Shown here piece after piece: positions 12,089 to 22,874 of a stretch of DNA of 64,000 bases. A model generated the notes under the pieces. The model searched no databases. It saw only the letters and a program-made list of their open reading frames with translations, and was not told the origin of the DNA. Within the stretch, counting starts at the first letter, position 1; every line of letters begins with the position of its first letter. Position numbers and translations under genes: made by a program. The DNA comes from Siphonodentalium dalli (taxonomy: Eukaryota; Mollusca; Scaphopoda; Gadilida; Siphonodentaliidae), in NCBI GenBank assembly GCA_032622095.1, contig CP136069.1, forward strand, positions 12,632,450-12,696,449, given 5' to 3'.

Positions 12089-12190
12089 AAAGTTCACATG
12101 ACTGTGCTTGTCCAAGAAGACTTTTGCCCTCTTCAGGAAAACATCCACGCCTGACTTCACTTCTGGTTTCTGCCAATCCACAAGTGGTTC
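12089..12190 (-). pseudogene. Duplicated copy of the hydrolase last-exon end
   Basis: This ~100-bp stretch repeats the coding end of the hydrolase exon directly upstream of it in coordinates (12199-12300). On the minus strand it reads 'WQKPEVKSGVDVFLKRAKVF' and then 'LDKHSHVNF', against 'WEKPEVKSGVDDFLKRAKDF' and 'LNKHM' in the exon. It lacks the Thr-His-Gly-Phe active-site part and its own clear splice acceptor. The first copy's stop codon separates it from the gene, so it is probably 3' UTR or dead duplicate. Use as an alternative ending is possible but unsupported. Confidence 0.75.
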
Positions 12191-12203
12191 ATTTGTTTAA
12201 AGT

Positions 12204-12343
12204 TCACATGTGCTTGTTCAAGAAGTCCTTCGCTCTCTTTAGAAAATCATCGACGCCTGACTTCACTTCCGGTTTCTCCCAATCTCCACGGGCGCTTGTG
12301 AATCCGTGAGTTTGATCCTCGTATCTGTGAAACTCACACGAAC
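12204..12343 (-). CDS. Dienelactone hydrolase family protein, exon 2 (C-terminus)
   Basis: This last exon encodes about 45 residues and ends in TGA at 12204-12206. It carries the motif T-H-G-F, whose His (residue 229 of the long model) is the expected third member of the Cys-Asp-His triad of this family, followed by the typical helical end 'GVDDFLKRAKDFLNKHM'. An AG acceptor at 12344-12345 lies directly upstream. Joining it to the donor after 17556 gives codon A|GT (Ser217) and keeps the frame: 649 + 140 = 789 nt, 262 residues. Ser217 is followed by 'SCEFHRYEDQTHGF'. The acceptor's pyrimidine tract overlaps the start of a MITE-derived tandem repeat ('atagatag'). Confidence 0.85.
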
Positions 12344-12345
12344 CT

Positions 12346-13500
12346 CATAGAATAGATAGGAAATCAAGCCTGAGTTTGCCTGTCATTTGCAGAATGATGT
12401 CCCCAGAGGGTGAATTTGGTTATGCGGGCTAGCATCACTAAATTCTCCATCTGGGAACCTCATTCTGCATGGCCTCATCTTCTCTGCAAAGTTTCTTTAT
12501 TATTAAATTTCTATTGAAACTTCTTTACATAGATTCTATTTCTTTCTTAATTTAGTTTCTCTACTGGTATATCCCCAGACGACAAATTGCATAATCCAGG
12601 TTACCAATGGGTGCACGTCACAATATTCACCATTTGGGAACCTGATAAAATAGATAGAAAATCAAGCCTGAGTTTGCCTGTCATTTGCAGAATGAGGTCC
12701 CCAGAGGGTGAATTTGGTGATGCTAGCCCGCTATAACTAAATTCACACTCTGGGGACACCCGATACGCATAGCATATCAATATATACATAAGGTATTTGT
12801 GGTTCAAATACGTCAAATAATCATATATATAGGGTATTTTAGTTGATCAAACTGAAATCATGCTCAATACGTTAAATATTGAGCGTTCTATAGGCCTCAA
12901 TTCTACATGGCCTCATCTGCTATGGGAGACATAGACTCAGATTGAAGCTCCCAAATGGTGAATATTGTGATGTACACACATTGGGAACCTCAATTATGCA
13001 ATGTGTCGTCTGCTAATTTGGGGATAGAGAGAAACTATAAAACTAATAAAGAAATATAATCTATGTGAAGAATTTCTATAGAATAGATAGAAAATCAATT
13101 CTGAGTTAATTCTGCCTGTCATTTTCAGAATGAGGTCGCCAGAGGCACAGCGGGCTAGCATAACTAAATTCACCCTCTGGGGACATCATTATTCATGGCC
13201 TCATCTGCTATGGGAGACATTGACTCGGATTGAAGTTCCCAAATGGTGAATATTGTGATGTACACCCATTGGGAACCTCGATCGATTATGCAATGTCGCC
13301 AATGTGTCGTCTGCTAATTTGGGGATATAGAGAAACTAAACTAAAAAAGAAATAGAATCTATGTGAAGAAGTTTCTATAGAAATTTTATAATAAAAAAAC
13401 TGTCCAGAGAAGATGAGGCCTAAGCAGAATGAGGTCCCCAGAGGGTGAATTTAGTGATGCCAGTCTGTAAATGACATGCAGACACACTAAACTCAGGCTT
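12346..13500. repeat. Three tandem M-family-derived units
   Basis: Each unit begins with the same leader, atagatagRaaat (12350, 12650 and 13083), followed by CAAGCCTGAG or a decayed version and the M-family inverted repeat 'gaggtccccagagggtgaat'. Unit lengths are about 300, 433 and 420 bp. The shared leader suggests tandem duplication of an inserted M element with its target duplication, rather than three separate insertions (inference). Confidence 0.7.
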
Positions 13501-13608
13501 GGTGCATACACTGTAATGCAATGGAACAGCACTTCATTTTGCGTAGCAAAAAAATATGATGAGCAAAGAAAATCCCTATTTCATATTTAGAAATTAAAAG
13601 TTTGAGTA

Positions 13609-14141
13609 TCTTATCGGGGGGGGGGGGCGGGACAAATTTTAATTTTTTTCCGGGCACTTATGCCGGGGGTGGGTGGGTGGTCGATGGGACTCAAATGTTT
13701 TTTCCTGCAAGTTTTTTGACTGTTTTTGCAATGAGTTTGGCTTATAATAAGAGAAATAATGTATTTCTAACTGCTAAACTGACTGCAGGCAGTTATCGTT
13801 TTGTATTTTGTTGCAAATTTTGAAATCCAAGATGGCTGCTGGCAGCCATGTTTTTTTGGCCGAATGACCTCAAAATGACTCGTTCATATTTACATGTCAA
13901 TGTTAACATCCATGACAAATAGTATGCACAGAATTTCATATACAGCTGTTTACAGTGAATTCCCCCTGCAAATATCTGTTTTAGTGTTAAAAGGGGGTGG
14001 GTGTCCAAAAATGGTCGGAAAAAACTGCCGAAAACGGAAAACAATTTGGACGCGGGGGTGGGTGGGTCCCAACAAGGGTCGAAAGTAAAAAATCAGCATA
14101 CGTACCTGAATTTTTTTTCCGACCGACTCCCCTGTCTTATC
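13609..14141. mobile_element. G-run-ended element, copy 1
   Basis: Element 13616-14134, flanked by TCTTATC at 13609-13615 and 14135-14141. The left end is a run of G, the right end is ...CGACTCCCC, and the interior has GGGTGGGTGGG near 13666-13680 and again near 14055. A second copy at 21091-21637 is similar along its length. It contains a ~90-bp stretch shared with the arrays at 39800 and 56190 (the 'ccaagatggctgctggcagc' region). Confidence 0.7.
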
Positions 14142-16640
14142 CAGATATTTTCTTAAAACACTATATACTGAACCCACAAACTGTTAAAGCTTCAAAGCCA
14201 ATATGTAAATATTAAAACCTGTTCGATGCTGTAACACAATATTCACACTATAGACCTAATGACGCTATTTACTATATTGGACTCTTATACTGAAAGATAT
14301 ACACACATGATATAGTGGCTATATTATTGTAATAGTACAACATGTATACTTTTATAGGTTAACCAATACAGGTAAGTCGGACACATCTGTCCGGGTCAAC
14401 GAAAATTACACCTAGCCCTCCGGAATAACAAATCAGAATGAAGCACTGGCTAACGGACCCTATAAGGCCTTACCGGTAGGTATAGTGAAAGAAAAAATGG
14501 TGCTCAATCTATCCGTCATATATAATTTCCTCACATAATGAAGTTGGAACGATGTCTGCTAGGCATATTAAAGAATAATCGAGGCTAAATACAATATTGG
14601 CCATGGTCCCAATTTCTCGCATACAAATTGCTCCTCGTTCTGATGACTTGAAATTTGAGGCGGTAGCTGGATCCTGGAGCGGTTTAATTGAGTTATGAAA
14701 ATATTATAGAACGTATACCCCACAAAAAAAACTTATTTTATTTTATGCCAAAAACATTTTTGGAAAGTACTCCCAATGAGTTGAAAAGATGCCAAAATGT
14801 TTGGATAAGACCATCATCAGTTACAGCATGGATATACATGCGTGCTAGCGGTCATATCTATTATTATTGTAATAGTAGTATAGTACATCATGTATACTCT
14901 CTCTTAAAGGTACGGGTGGCCTTCGTTGTATATATATATAGGTTATAATTTAGAAATAACAGTTACCAAATTATGAAAATGACCTCAAGAATATACTATA
15001 ATAGTATAGCAAAATGATATAGTATGACTGCTATATATTCCACAAAACACACTCTGAGCCGAGCGTTTGTCTATATGCAGTACGTAACGAGAGGCCGATC
15101 ACGATCGGCAGATGTTTAACCCATACCTTGGCGATAGCGACTAGCCATAACTGATTATTTGTCAAAGATATGATCACAGGAATTAATCCATATATCAGTA
15201 CCCAACTTGAAATCAAAAGCTCCAATAATTTGTCTTAAGAAAGGGTTAAAGTATTTGGGTTGGGGAGGAGTAGTTTTAAATCTCATAACTCTGTCCCTAT
15301 TCACACAAGGACCTCTCACTATGAGATCCAATGGTTTAGTGATTTCGGAGGACATGTTTAGGAGTTTAAGTTAACTCATTGGAAGCAAAAGTGATAAATC
15401 CCTATCTTTGCCACTTTTGACATGCCAGATATTCAAAATTGATTATTCACTTCTAAAGAGAAATTATAATTGCTTAGAACGACATATATGTAGGGGATTC
15501 CATCTCGTATTTAAATGGTACTTTAATTACCCCCCCCCCCCTCCCCCATTCTCCCCAGTTATTTGTTTATCAAACATGGACAGATATAAAATCAGATCTG
15601 ACCTGTGTATTAAATAAGATTAAGTGTTTCATAACAGGGGTGTATGGTTTTCAAAAATATATGTAGTTTATACAATTCAAAAGTATTATCTATATAATGT
15701 TATACAGACATAATATGATGGGGATGCTGGCCCCTATGACCACTAAATCGTTCATATAAAAGAAAGTAAGTTAGCCCTCATTTGAATGGTTTCACACATT
15801 ACAATGTTTTACAAGTAGCTTGGGCACTAAAAGCCACAACCTTCAATGTTAATCTTCTAAGTGCTCTGTGGCCCCTAAAATTCAATCAACCATGAAAATG
15901 TGAACAAATGGGAAAATAAGGTTCTTGGAAATACTAACATCTACCATATTGATTTTCAAAACAAGTCATCACTTACAATAGTCATGTATATTTATCTGCC
16001 TGTTTCCCATTGCATAGATAAATCATATTGGCTATCAGCTGTTGTTTTAATTTCAAATTGAAAGCACGTGTCTGAAGGGGTAATATATTTTTCAAAAATC
16101 AATTAATCAGTCAATACCAAAATTGATAGAAGTGAATAGTGTCCCAATAGATATTAAGAGATATGAGGAAGAGTCCATGTACATTATAGCATGTGTCTAT
16201 GGAAACCTTGGAAAGGGTTAATTATTTTTGAAGCAAATTAATGGAATTTAGAAGACACTTATATAGGTGAGGGGGGCCCTTATCTCACCCTGTAATGAAA
16301 TTTCAAGAATAGGAGAAACACCAGTCTTGTGCTGCCATTAATCAATTTGACAGTTAGAATAAACAAACAGCCAGCCACCAGTGTTGTTTATCTTGCTTGA
16401 CCCACCAGAGCTCTGTATCATATGTCATCACTCATTTCATAACAGATTTCACTTGGAATGACAACATCTATAAAAATCCTCTCATATACTCTGGATGTTG
16501 GATGATCAAATGGTAATTTATTGATATCATTATATTACATGAAACTATTGCAATAAAATCTTCATATTTTCAAAACAGGATATCACACCTAATTAATCGT
16601 ATAAAACTAAAATAAATGAAAGTGTCAATTTTTTTTTATT
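14142..16640. other. AT-rich intronic DNA, no gene recognised
   Basis: Contains purine/pyrimidine microsatellites and 'tattattgtaatagta' stretches (14315, 14860). The 15650-16620 part has no visible repeat and no frame of note, so it may be the least disturbed intron sequence. A C-run lies at 15531-15547. Confidence 0.45.
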
Positions 16641-17050
16641 ATTTAATTTTTTTTTTATTGTTATTTAAAGTTCAAACAAAATTTAATATTTGTATATGCT
16701 AAATTTAGCAAGGAGCTAAATCTAAAAAAAATTAAAAAAAATTTTAATTTTTTTTTCTCGAAAAAGGGTCATAACTCCTTTAAAATTAATCGGATCAAAC
16801 CCATAAAAAATGTTTGAGTTATGGCAGAATGCGTGAATTATAAGTTGAAAAAGGGCCATAACTCTGTAACAAAAACTCGGATCAAACCCAAATTCGAACT
16901 CGATCTGTATTTTGGGCTGAGAAACCCATATACCCGGATAGAAAATGTTTGAGTTATCGCATTACTCGTAAAGTGTCTACGGACAGACAGACGGACATAC
17001 GGACAGACGGACGAACGACGAGTGGTCAATCCGGGCAACGACACTATGTT
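16640..17050. repeat. Dispersed 'cataactc…ggatcaaaccc' repeat
   Basis: Two units of 'gggtcataactc(c/t)…tcggatcaaaccca' followed by a 'cggacagacggac' tract at 16981-17025. It has the same general design as the repeats at 9008, 24370, 45820 and 61880. The 109-codon minus frame (16838-17167) is produced by it. Confidence 0.6.
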
Positions 17051-17555
17051 TACCATACTATGGTATGGGTAAACATAAAAACGTGAGCGATAAGCAAAAC
17101 ACTCAGCACCGTGTCGATTGTTTTTAGGAGAGTGATTCACGTTCACGGTGATCCATGCATACAACACCCAAATCTTGAGAGGCGAAGATTAGCGAGCGCT
17201 ATACTGGAATGTTATAAACAATTTGGGGGAATTTGTATCAAAGTTCTATTATAGTTGGGTCTCCCCGGCGTTGAGTTTTTAGCTATCGCATACTCTGTAT
17301 ATATGTACTGTTTGTTTCCATAACATCATGGCGTTTGTTTACAAACTCAGAGTACTAACATGACAATAACATGCAATTTACGCAATATTTATGATTGGTA
17401 TAAGAACAAGGTTTGTCTATAATATAATATTCTTTCTGTGTTTTAACGGATATTACCGACCGCGACGCTTATCGCATCTTTAATCCCATCCATATTGTAT
17501 TTTTCATATTATTTATGTCAAATTTGTAGCAAACATTATATATCTTATCACTTAC

Positions 17556-18204
17556 TCCCAATGTCATCACGTTTGTCAATGACTTCTTTGACTGGATCTA
17601 TTGGTGGATCATCGCCGGTCGGACAGAACAACATTGGACACTTTAAGGCTTGGGCGTCCTCTGGCGTCAAGAAAGCAGGATGCGCAGACGCAGCAGCCGA
17701 GAATTCCCCGCTGGCGCATGCAGTTATAGCAACTTTACCACCCCAACAGAAACCCAGCACTGACAAAGATGTACAACCAGAACTTTTTAAGTAGTCCATT
17801 ACAACTTTGTTGTCATCGGGTACATTTTCTTTCAAAATTTTCATCGCCCAATTGAACAGGTCTGTAAAATCCTTTGGTGGAAATTTCTCCATGGACCATG
17901 GTTTTCCTCTATAGTAATCAGGCATGATCACTTTAAATCCATTCTCACCGAAGTGATCGCAAACACGGCGCGCATTCGGTATCTCGAAGCCGAAGATATC
18001 GTAAGCGTAAATAATACCACGTGGTCCAGAACCCACTTCGTAAATAGAAAGGTCTCCGATTTTACTAACAGTTCCTTTGCATGAATAGTCGGACGGCACC
18101 GGTTTCCCAGCAGCGCAACACGCCTCCGATGTCATTCCTGCTCTGTTTATAGAGAAATACTGATTTTGAAGAAATGAGCAAATGTTTAGTAAGCGTGTCC
18201 TCAT
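17556..18204 (-). CDS. Dienelactone hydrolase family protein, exon 1
   Basis: Alpha/beta-hydrolase enzyme of the dienelactone hydrolase / carboxymethylenebutenolidase-like family, probably cytosolic. The physiological substrate cannot be told from sequence. The strand order is typical: 'GIIYAYDIFGFEIPNARRVC' (residues 63-82), 'GFKVIMPDYYRGKPW' (89-103), and the nucleophile elbow G-F-C-W-G-G with Cys153. 'CPTGDDPPIDP' follows, with Asp198 or 199 as the acid. The catalytic His is in exon 2. The spacing resembles the family triad (Pseudomonas enzyme C123-D171-H202, from memory). The exon ends at 17556 before donor GTAAGT. The start at 18204 adds 23 basic, non-acidic residues. Met24 (18135) gives 239 residues, the usual length, and is the likelier cytosolic start; the extension could be a targeting peptide or 5' UTR. 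It looks intact. Confidence 0.88.
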
Positions 18205-18380
18205 TTACGACTCAAGTGTCCTTGTTTATAGTCGATTTATTTCTTTCGCCGCACAGATTATAGAGCTGTGCACGACACGGAGAGAAAGTAAATAGAGGAA
18301 ACACATAACAGCGGGTCTGTCATGCGCGGGGCGATCTCGGGAGAACGCGGCAAATTAAATTTACATAACAATAAGCTGTG

Positions 18381-18653
18381 GGTGTGAACAAGCCTTGAAA
18401 TAGTGTGCCTGTCATTTGCAGAATGAGGTTCCCAGAGGGTGAATTTATTGATGCTACCCCGCATAGCAGGCTATATAGCATAACAAAATTCACCCTCTGG
18501 GAGCCTCATTCTCCTGAGGTGTAAGCAGAATGAGGTCCCCAGAGGGTGAATTTGGTGATGCTAGCCCGCTATGCGGGGTAGCATCACTAAACTCACCCTC
18601 TGGGGACCTCATTCTGCAAATGACAGACACGCTACTTCAAGCCTTGGTGTGAA
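18381..18653. mobile_element. M element with 8-bp duplication GGTGTGAA
   Basis: Element 18389-18645 with ends CAAGCCTTGAAATAG and (variant) CTACTTCAAGCCTT. The target duplication GGTGTGAA lies at 18381-18388 and 18646-18653. It contains two face-to-face copies of 'gaggtccccagagggtgaat'. It lies about 180 bp 5' of the hydrolase start. Confidence 0.8.
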
Positions 18654-18822
18654 ATCTTTGAAGTGGTCTCTTTTGCACGCGTGACAAATAAAATGTGAAG
18701 TATTAAGATATCACTTATATTAAGCCAAACGAAGTAAGCCCACCCCGGTAACCGGCGGACGACATACTAGCAGAGGGACCAAAATATGTGTTCACACCCA
18801 AATTGGTAAATGACATATTTCA

Positions 18823-19220
18823 TGGAGAAACAGGGGCGCCGGAAGAGGGGGGCAGAGGGGGGCAGCTGACCCCCCCCCCCCCCTGCCCTTGACAAAGGGG
18901 GGGGGCGGGGGCAGGACTTGCCCTTTTTCTGGAGACAGAAAATGCTTTTTGTGTGTTTAATCTCGTGTTTTTATAGCAAAATGTGACTTTTTTGGTCCAA
19001 ATACCACCAATTTCACAAGGAATATAAATTTTTTGTCAATTTTATCACAAAACGGCCATAAAAACCGACAAATACCATTAAAATAGGGATTTTTGCCACA
19101 ATGAATTTATGGTTATTTTCCCGAGTTTGCGGAGAAAATGCCCTTTTTTGCGGAAAAGTGCCCTTTTTGTAGGCTCTGCCCACCCTGCCCTTGGATGCTT
19201 CCGGCGCCCCTGTGGAGAAA
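18823..19220. mobile_element. 382-bp hAT-type MITE
   Basis: Element 18831-19212 with 15-bp perfect ends CAGGGGCGCCGGAAG / CTTCCGGCGCCCCTG and a perfect 8-bp duplication TGGAGAAA at 18823-18830 and 19213-19220. CAGGGG ends with 8-bp duplications are classic hAT (family knowledge). The three overlapping minus frames inside it (19013-19344) are not genes. It also carries poly-C and poly-G runs near 18870-18915. Confidence 0.9.
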
Positions 19221-19927
19221 GGAGTAGCCCAGATATCCAAAATGTGTTTCCCTCGCTACACGGATCGTAGCCCACGGTACATGGCATACTGAAATATACC
19301 ATGGTAGTATGGACACCTGTACTATTGGAGGTCATGAATGACACATGTGGTTACCTAAGGTGTGAAACACAGCTTGACTTACGTGACTTAGTTACAACAA
19401 TATTCTTGCTCCATTCTCTTAAAAAAATTGAGTATGGCAACATGTACTTAATAGTTTTGTACTAACGTAATTTTCTTCTCGCAAAAAGAGACAGATAACA
19501 CATCAGCTGCACAATTACGGTGTTACTGTGAAATAGTGTTATCGCTCATAATTATAGGATTACTATGGTAAAACTTTAGTGATACTTATCAGAACTATTG
19601 AAATACAATATTGTTACTATAGTAATACTGTGTGATGTTTTTGGATTTTAAAGCCCCCCCCCCATCTTATTCCCCCAATATCATTAAAGTACTCAATCCG
19701 ATCAGACGCTTTGTGGATTTGGTCATACAAAGAGTAAAATCCAAGATGGCCAAAATGGCAGCCATTTATTTTACAAAATTCGGGAAAAAATTCTTATTTC
19801 TTATTGTACTATAGGATAATATAGTTATATTGACATGTAGTGTACTATGGTATAGCATGGGATACTATAGTAGGCATATTACCAAAACATACTACAGTAA
19901 AAGTCCCAGGACTGCCATGATTGTTAT
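19221..19927. other. Unassigned DNA
   Basis: Holds a poly-C run (19656-19664), a fragment of the AGGTACTCAATC family (about 19684-19715) and 'ccaagatggccaaaatggca' (19741). No gene recognised. Confidence 0.4.
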
Positions 19928-20647
19928 TACCTTACTCGTATTTAAATTAGCGCAGTGCTATTTTTCGCGCACCCGTCGGTGCGCGAATTTAAAACTGAGC
20001 GAAAAATAGTACGACTCTGAATTTAAAATATACCACAGGGAAAACAAAAGAGAGTTATGTTGATAAGTTACATACATTATATACGAAACGTTGGACATTG
20101 AATAGACAATTACGCCTATACATACAATATCAAACAATTCAAAACCATTATTAAATGCCAAGCGACATACAAATCATGGTAACATCGACGATGTTGAAAT
20201 GCTTGTAAGAAATGAACATATTCTAGATTGCATTTGCATGAAAGCACACACCTCCCCGTTCACCAGCCTGGAGTGACATCGTGGCTATACAGTCTGAGTT
20301 AGCTTTGTCATCACAATCCGAAACCAAGTGTTGATTTTTCTGAAATCAGTTGCCTTGATGTCCAGTCCATAACTATTTCAATATCAGAATCATTATTTGG
20401 AGCATATGAACATCCATCATCGCAACAAATTGATGATGTATTTATGTTTTACACGATGTAAATAGAATGTGATCGTGTTTAATACACACATATATCTTCA
20501 GAAACGACTGAGAACTGAAACTGTCACCAGATCCAAGACTTTTACGAAAAATAGTTTTGTCAGTTTTAAATTCGCGCGAATTTAAAGTGCGCGAATTTAA
20601 AACTGAGCGAAAAATAGTACTGCGCGAATTTAAATACGAGTAAGGTA
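19928..20647. mobile_element. TA-flanked element, ends CCTTACTCGTATTTAAAT
   Basis: Element 19930-20645 with inverted ends CCTTACTCGTATTTAAAT and a GCGC…CTATTTTTCGC sub-terminal repeat at both sides. TA lies on each flank. Sub-terminal 'gcgcgaatttaaa' repeats occur several times. On the minus strand 20262-20450 reads as an uninterrupted protein-like stretch ('CCDDGCSYAPNNDSDIEIVM') followed by 'DWTSRQLIS'. It could be a remnant of a transposase or a captured exon; not identified. Confidence 0.65.
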
Positions 20648-21081
20648 GTAGGCATATTAATGTCACAGCGAGTAATATAGCTGGGACGCAAATACTCGTA
20701 CCGATGCACATCTTTATTTCCGATTATATACACATTTGTGAAGATAATTAACAAACGCTAAGCCCAGGCGGATTAACATGCCACACGTGGGCCAGCAAAA
20801 TACAAGCATCAGGTTGATACTTATAAAAATGTATCATTCGCATATCTCTCCTCTCCATTCCGCAAGTTCCCTATCTCAAAATGCAAGTCCCCTTCTGACC
20901 AATTTGGTTCGTCTTTTCAACCAATTGCTAAAAAGGTGATTATACAGAATTTCTTATTGCCAATTCGACATGGATAATCCGGCAACAAGTCAACTATCTC
21001 TATAGCATGCCATGTGTACCAAATATATCATCTCTTGTTTCATATTTAGATAACTGTCATTGAAACAGAATATATATTCAT
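20648..21081. other. Unassigned DNA
   Basis: No gene recognised. It begins with 'gtaggcatatta', which also occurs at about 19872, outside the other end of the preceding element. Confidence 0.35.
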
Positions 21082-21646
21082 GTGCATGCAGGGGGGGGGG
21101 GTGAAAACAAAATTTCCGGTACGTATGCCGGGGTGGGTGGGTGGGTGGTCAAAGCCACCAACAAGCAATTTTTTCCGCAACTAAAAAAAAAAATCCTGTT
21201 GTTTTTTTAGTGTTTTGGCAATGAGTTGGGCTTCAAAACCACTTTGAATGTTAGAAATAATGTAATTCTAACTGGTAAACTGACTGCAGGCAGTTATCGT
21301 ATTGTATTTTGTTGCAAATTTTGAAATCCAAGATGGGCGCTGGCACCCATGTTTTTTTGGCGGAATGACCTCAAAATGACTCATTCCTATTTACATGTCC
21401 ATGTTAACATCCATGATAAATAGTATGCACAGAAATTCATATACAGCTGTTTACAGTGAATTCCCCCCCGCAAATCTCTGTTTTAGTGTTAAAAGGGGGG
21501 TGGGTGTCAAAAAATGGTCGGAAAAAACTGCCGAAAACGGAAAAAAAATTGGCATTGGGGGTGGATGGGTACAAAAAATGATCGAAAGGGAAAAAATGCC
21601 ATACGTGCCTGAAATTTTTTTCCGACCACCCCCCCCGGTGCATGCA
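21082..21646. mobile_element. G-run-ended element, copy 2
   Basis: Element 21091-21637 flanked by the perfect 9-bp duplication GTGCATGCA (21082-21090 and 21638-21646). The ends are poly-G and CCACCCCCCCCG. Similar along its length to 13616-14134. The three short frames within (21395-21760) follow the repeat and are not genes. Confidence 0.75.
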
Positions 21647-21954
21647 GTAAATTCTACATGCACGCATAATCCACTAAATGCTAATAAGCATGGCAGTCAA
21701 CATAATTGCTTCTGTTATGCGGGGTTATACTCTATGCTGGCACGCTTGACATTATTCTAGATGTTTATTAGTTTTAATTCAGAATCAGATGACCACTTAA
21801 TTGGTGTCACTGTGACTTGATGTACCTCAATGCGAAATTCTACTATGCGTTAATAATTCACTAAATGCATTAAATACTCATCAGCAAAACCATACCGGAC
21901 TTTCATTATGCGCAGGTGGTCATTAGTTGTTTCTGTGTATAATGTCGTATATGC
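21647..21954. other. Unassigned DNA
   Basis: No gene recognised. It ends in 'gtataatgtcgtatatgctc', which is repeated on the far side of the next element at about 22433. Confidence 0.35.
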
Positions 21955-22426
21955 TCATATGTGACCCGCCATATCAAATCCAGTCGTAATTCGGGATTTT
22001 TTTTTACCCTGTGCCAATGCATTCTCTTATATATGCGAGTCGACCATAGGTCGCCTCGCATATATAAGAGAATGCATTGGCCTAACAATTTTTTATCATT
22101 TTTTTTAAATAAACGTTTCTTACAATTTTTAGGACATAAAATAAAAAAACATCCATTACCCTGCAGGGAGCCCAACACATATGTAGAATCAGAAAGAAGA
22201 GTGTCGTCTGCTCATGTGTGTCTGGGGCTCTGTATGGGTGAAATTATAAAATTGTTAAAGAATACAAGAAAAAATTATTAAAATTGAAAAAAATTGTTAG
22301 GCCAATGCATTCTCTTATATATGCGAGGCGACCTATGGTCGACTCGCATATATAAGAGAATGCATTGGCACAGGGTAAAAAAAATCCCGACTTACGACTG
22401 GATTTGATATGGCGGGTCTCATATAT
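21955..22426. mobile_element. Element with P1 hairpins but different ends (GACCCGCCATATCAAATCC)
   Basis: Element 21963-22418. The ends GACCCGCCATATCAAATCC and GGATTTGATATGGCGGGTC are inverted, and the flanks tcatatgt and tcatatat match at 7 of 8 positions. The inside carries the two P1 hairpins (about 22015-22082 and 22302-22369) around an A+T spacer. The P1 core has therefore been carried by a second kind of terminus. Confidence 0.75.
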
Positions 22427-22874
22427 TTCTTTGTATAATGTCGTATATGCTCATATGTTTGGAGCATAACACAAATCTCAGCAGTTTGAATCATAATGAA
22501 ACTTTTACGTTCAAAGAAGAAATTAACTCTGCCCTGCTGACATCACTTTGTGACATTAATGCATACCGTACCATGCAACATAATTTGAGCAATGACATAA
22601 TTATACCCTATACATGTATACTATACTTTGTCACATACATGTCATTATTAACAGTTTGGCCACGCGGGTTTATGGAGAGAACAGCAAACTTAAAGATGAT
22701 AGCGACATTTTATTGTCTGTGTTGGCTGAAGCGTTCCACACATGCATTTATAAGTAAGATAATGTATGTCCTTTACCGTATCAAAGAAGACACAATGTCA
22801 TATTAGCTACAAAGCACATGGTTTATTGTTGCGTGCAGTGTGGAAAGTTTGACCGGCGATATATAGTCCGGTGC
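22427..22874. other. Unassigned DNA with one unexplained frame
   Basis: A 122-codon plus frame (22438-22806) has a hydrophobic middle ('YTCILYFVTYMSLLTVW') but no domain that I recognise and no homologue in the window. Kept as unassigned. Confidence 0.3.

Larger units (their letters stand above)
12344..17555 (-). other. 5.2-kb intron of the hydrolase gene
   Basis: Inferred from donor GTAAGT (17555 downward), acceptor AG (12344-12345) and frame continuity. It contains three tandem M-type repeat units (12346-13500), a G-run element (13616-14134), A+T-rich DNA with no recognised gene (14142-16640) including a poly-C run (15531-15547), and a dispersed repeat (16640-17040). Transcript evidence is the deciding test; an additional small exon inside cannot be excluded. 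Confidence 0.75.

Noticed and set aside
21954-22458. CRISPR-like spaced repeats of the P1 stem
   Set aside because: Repeats are inverted pairs inside transposons in eukaryotic DNA, with no regular spacers or cas genes.
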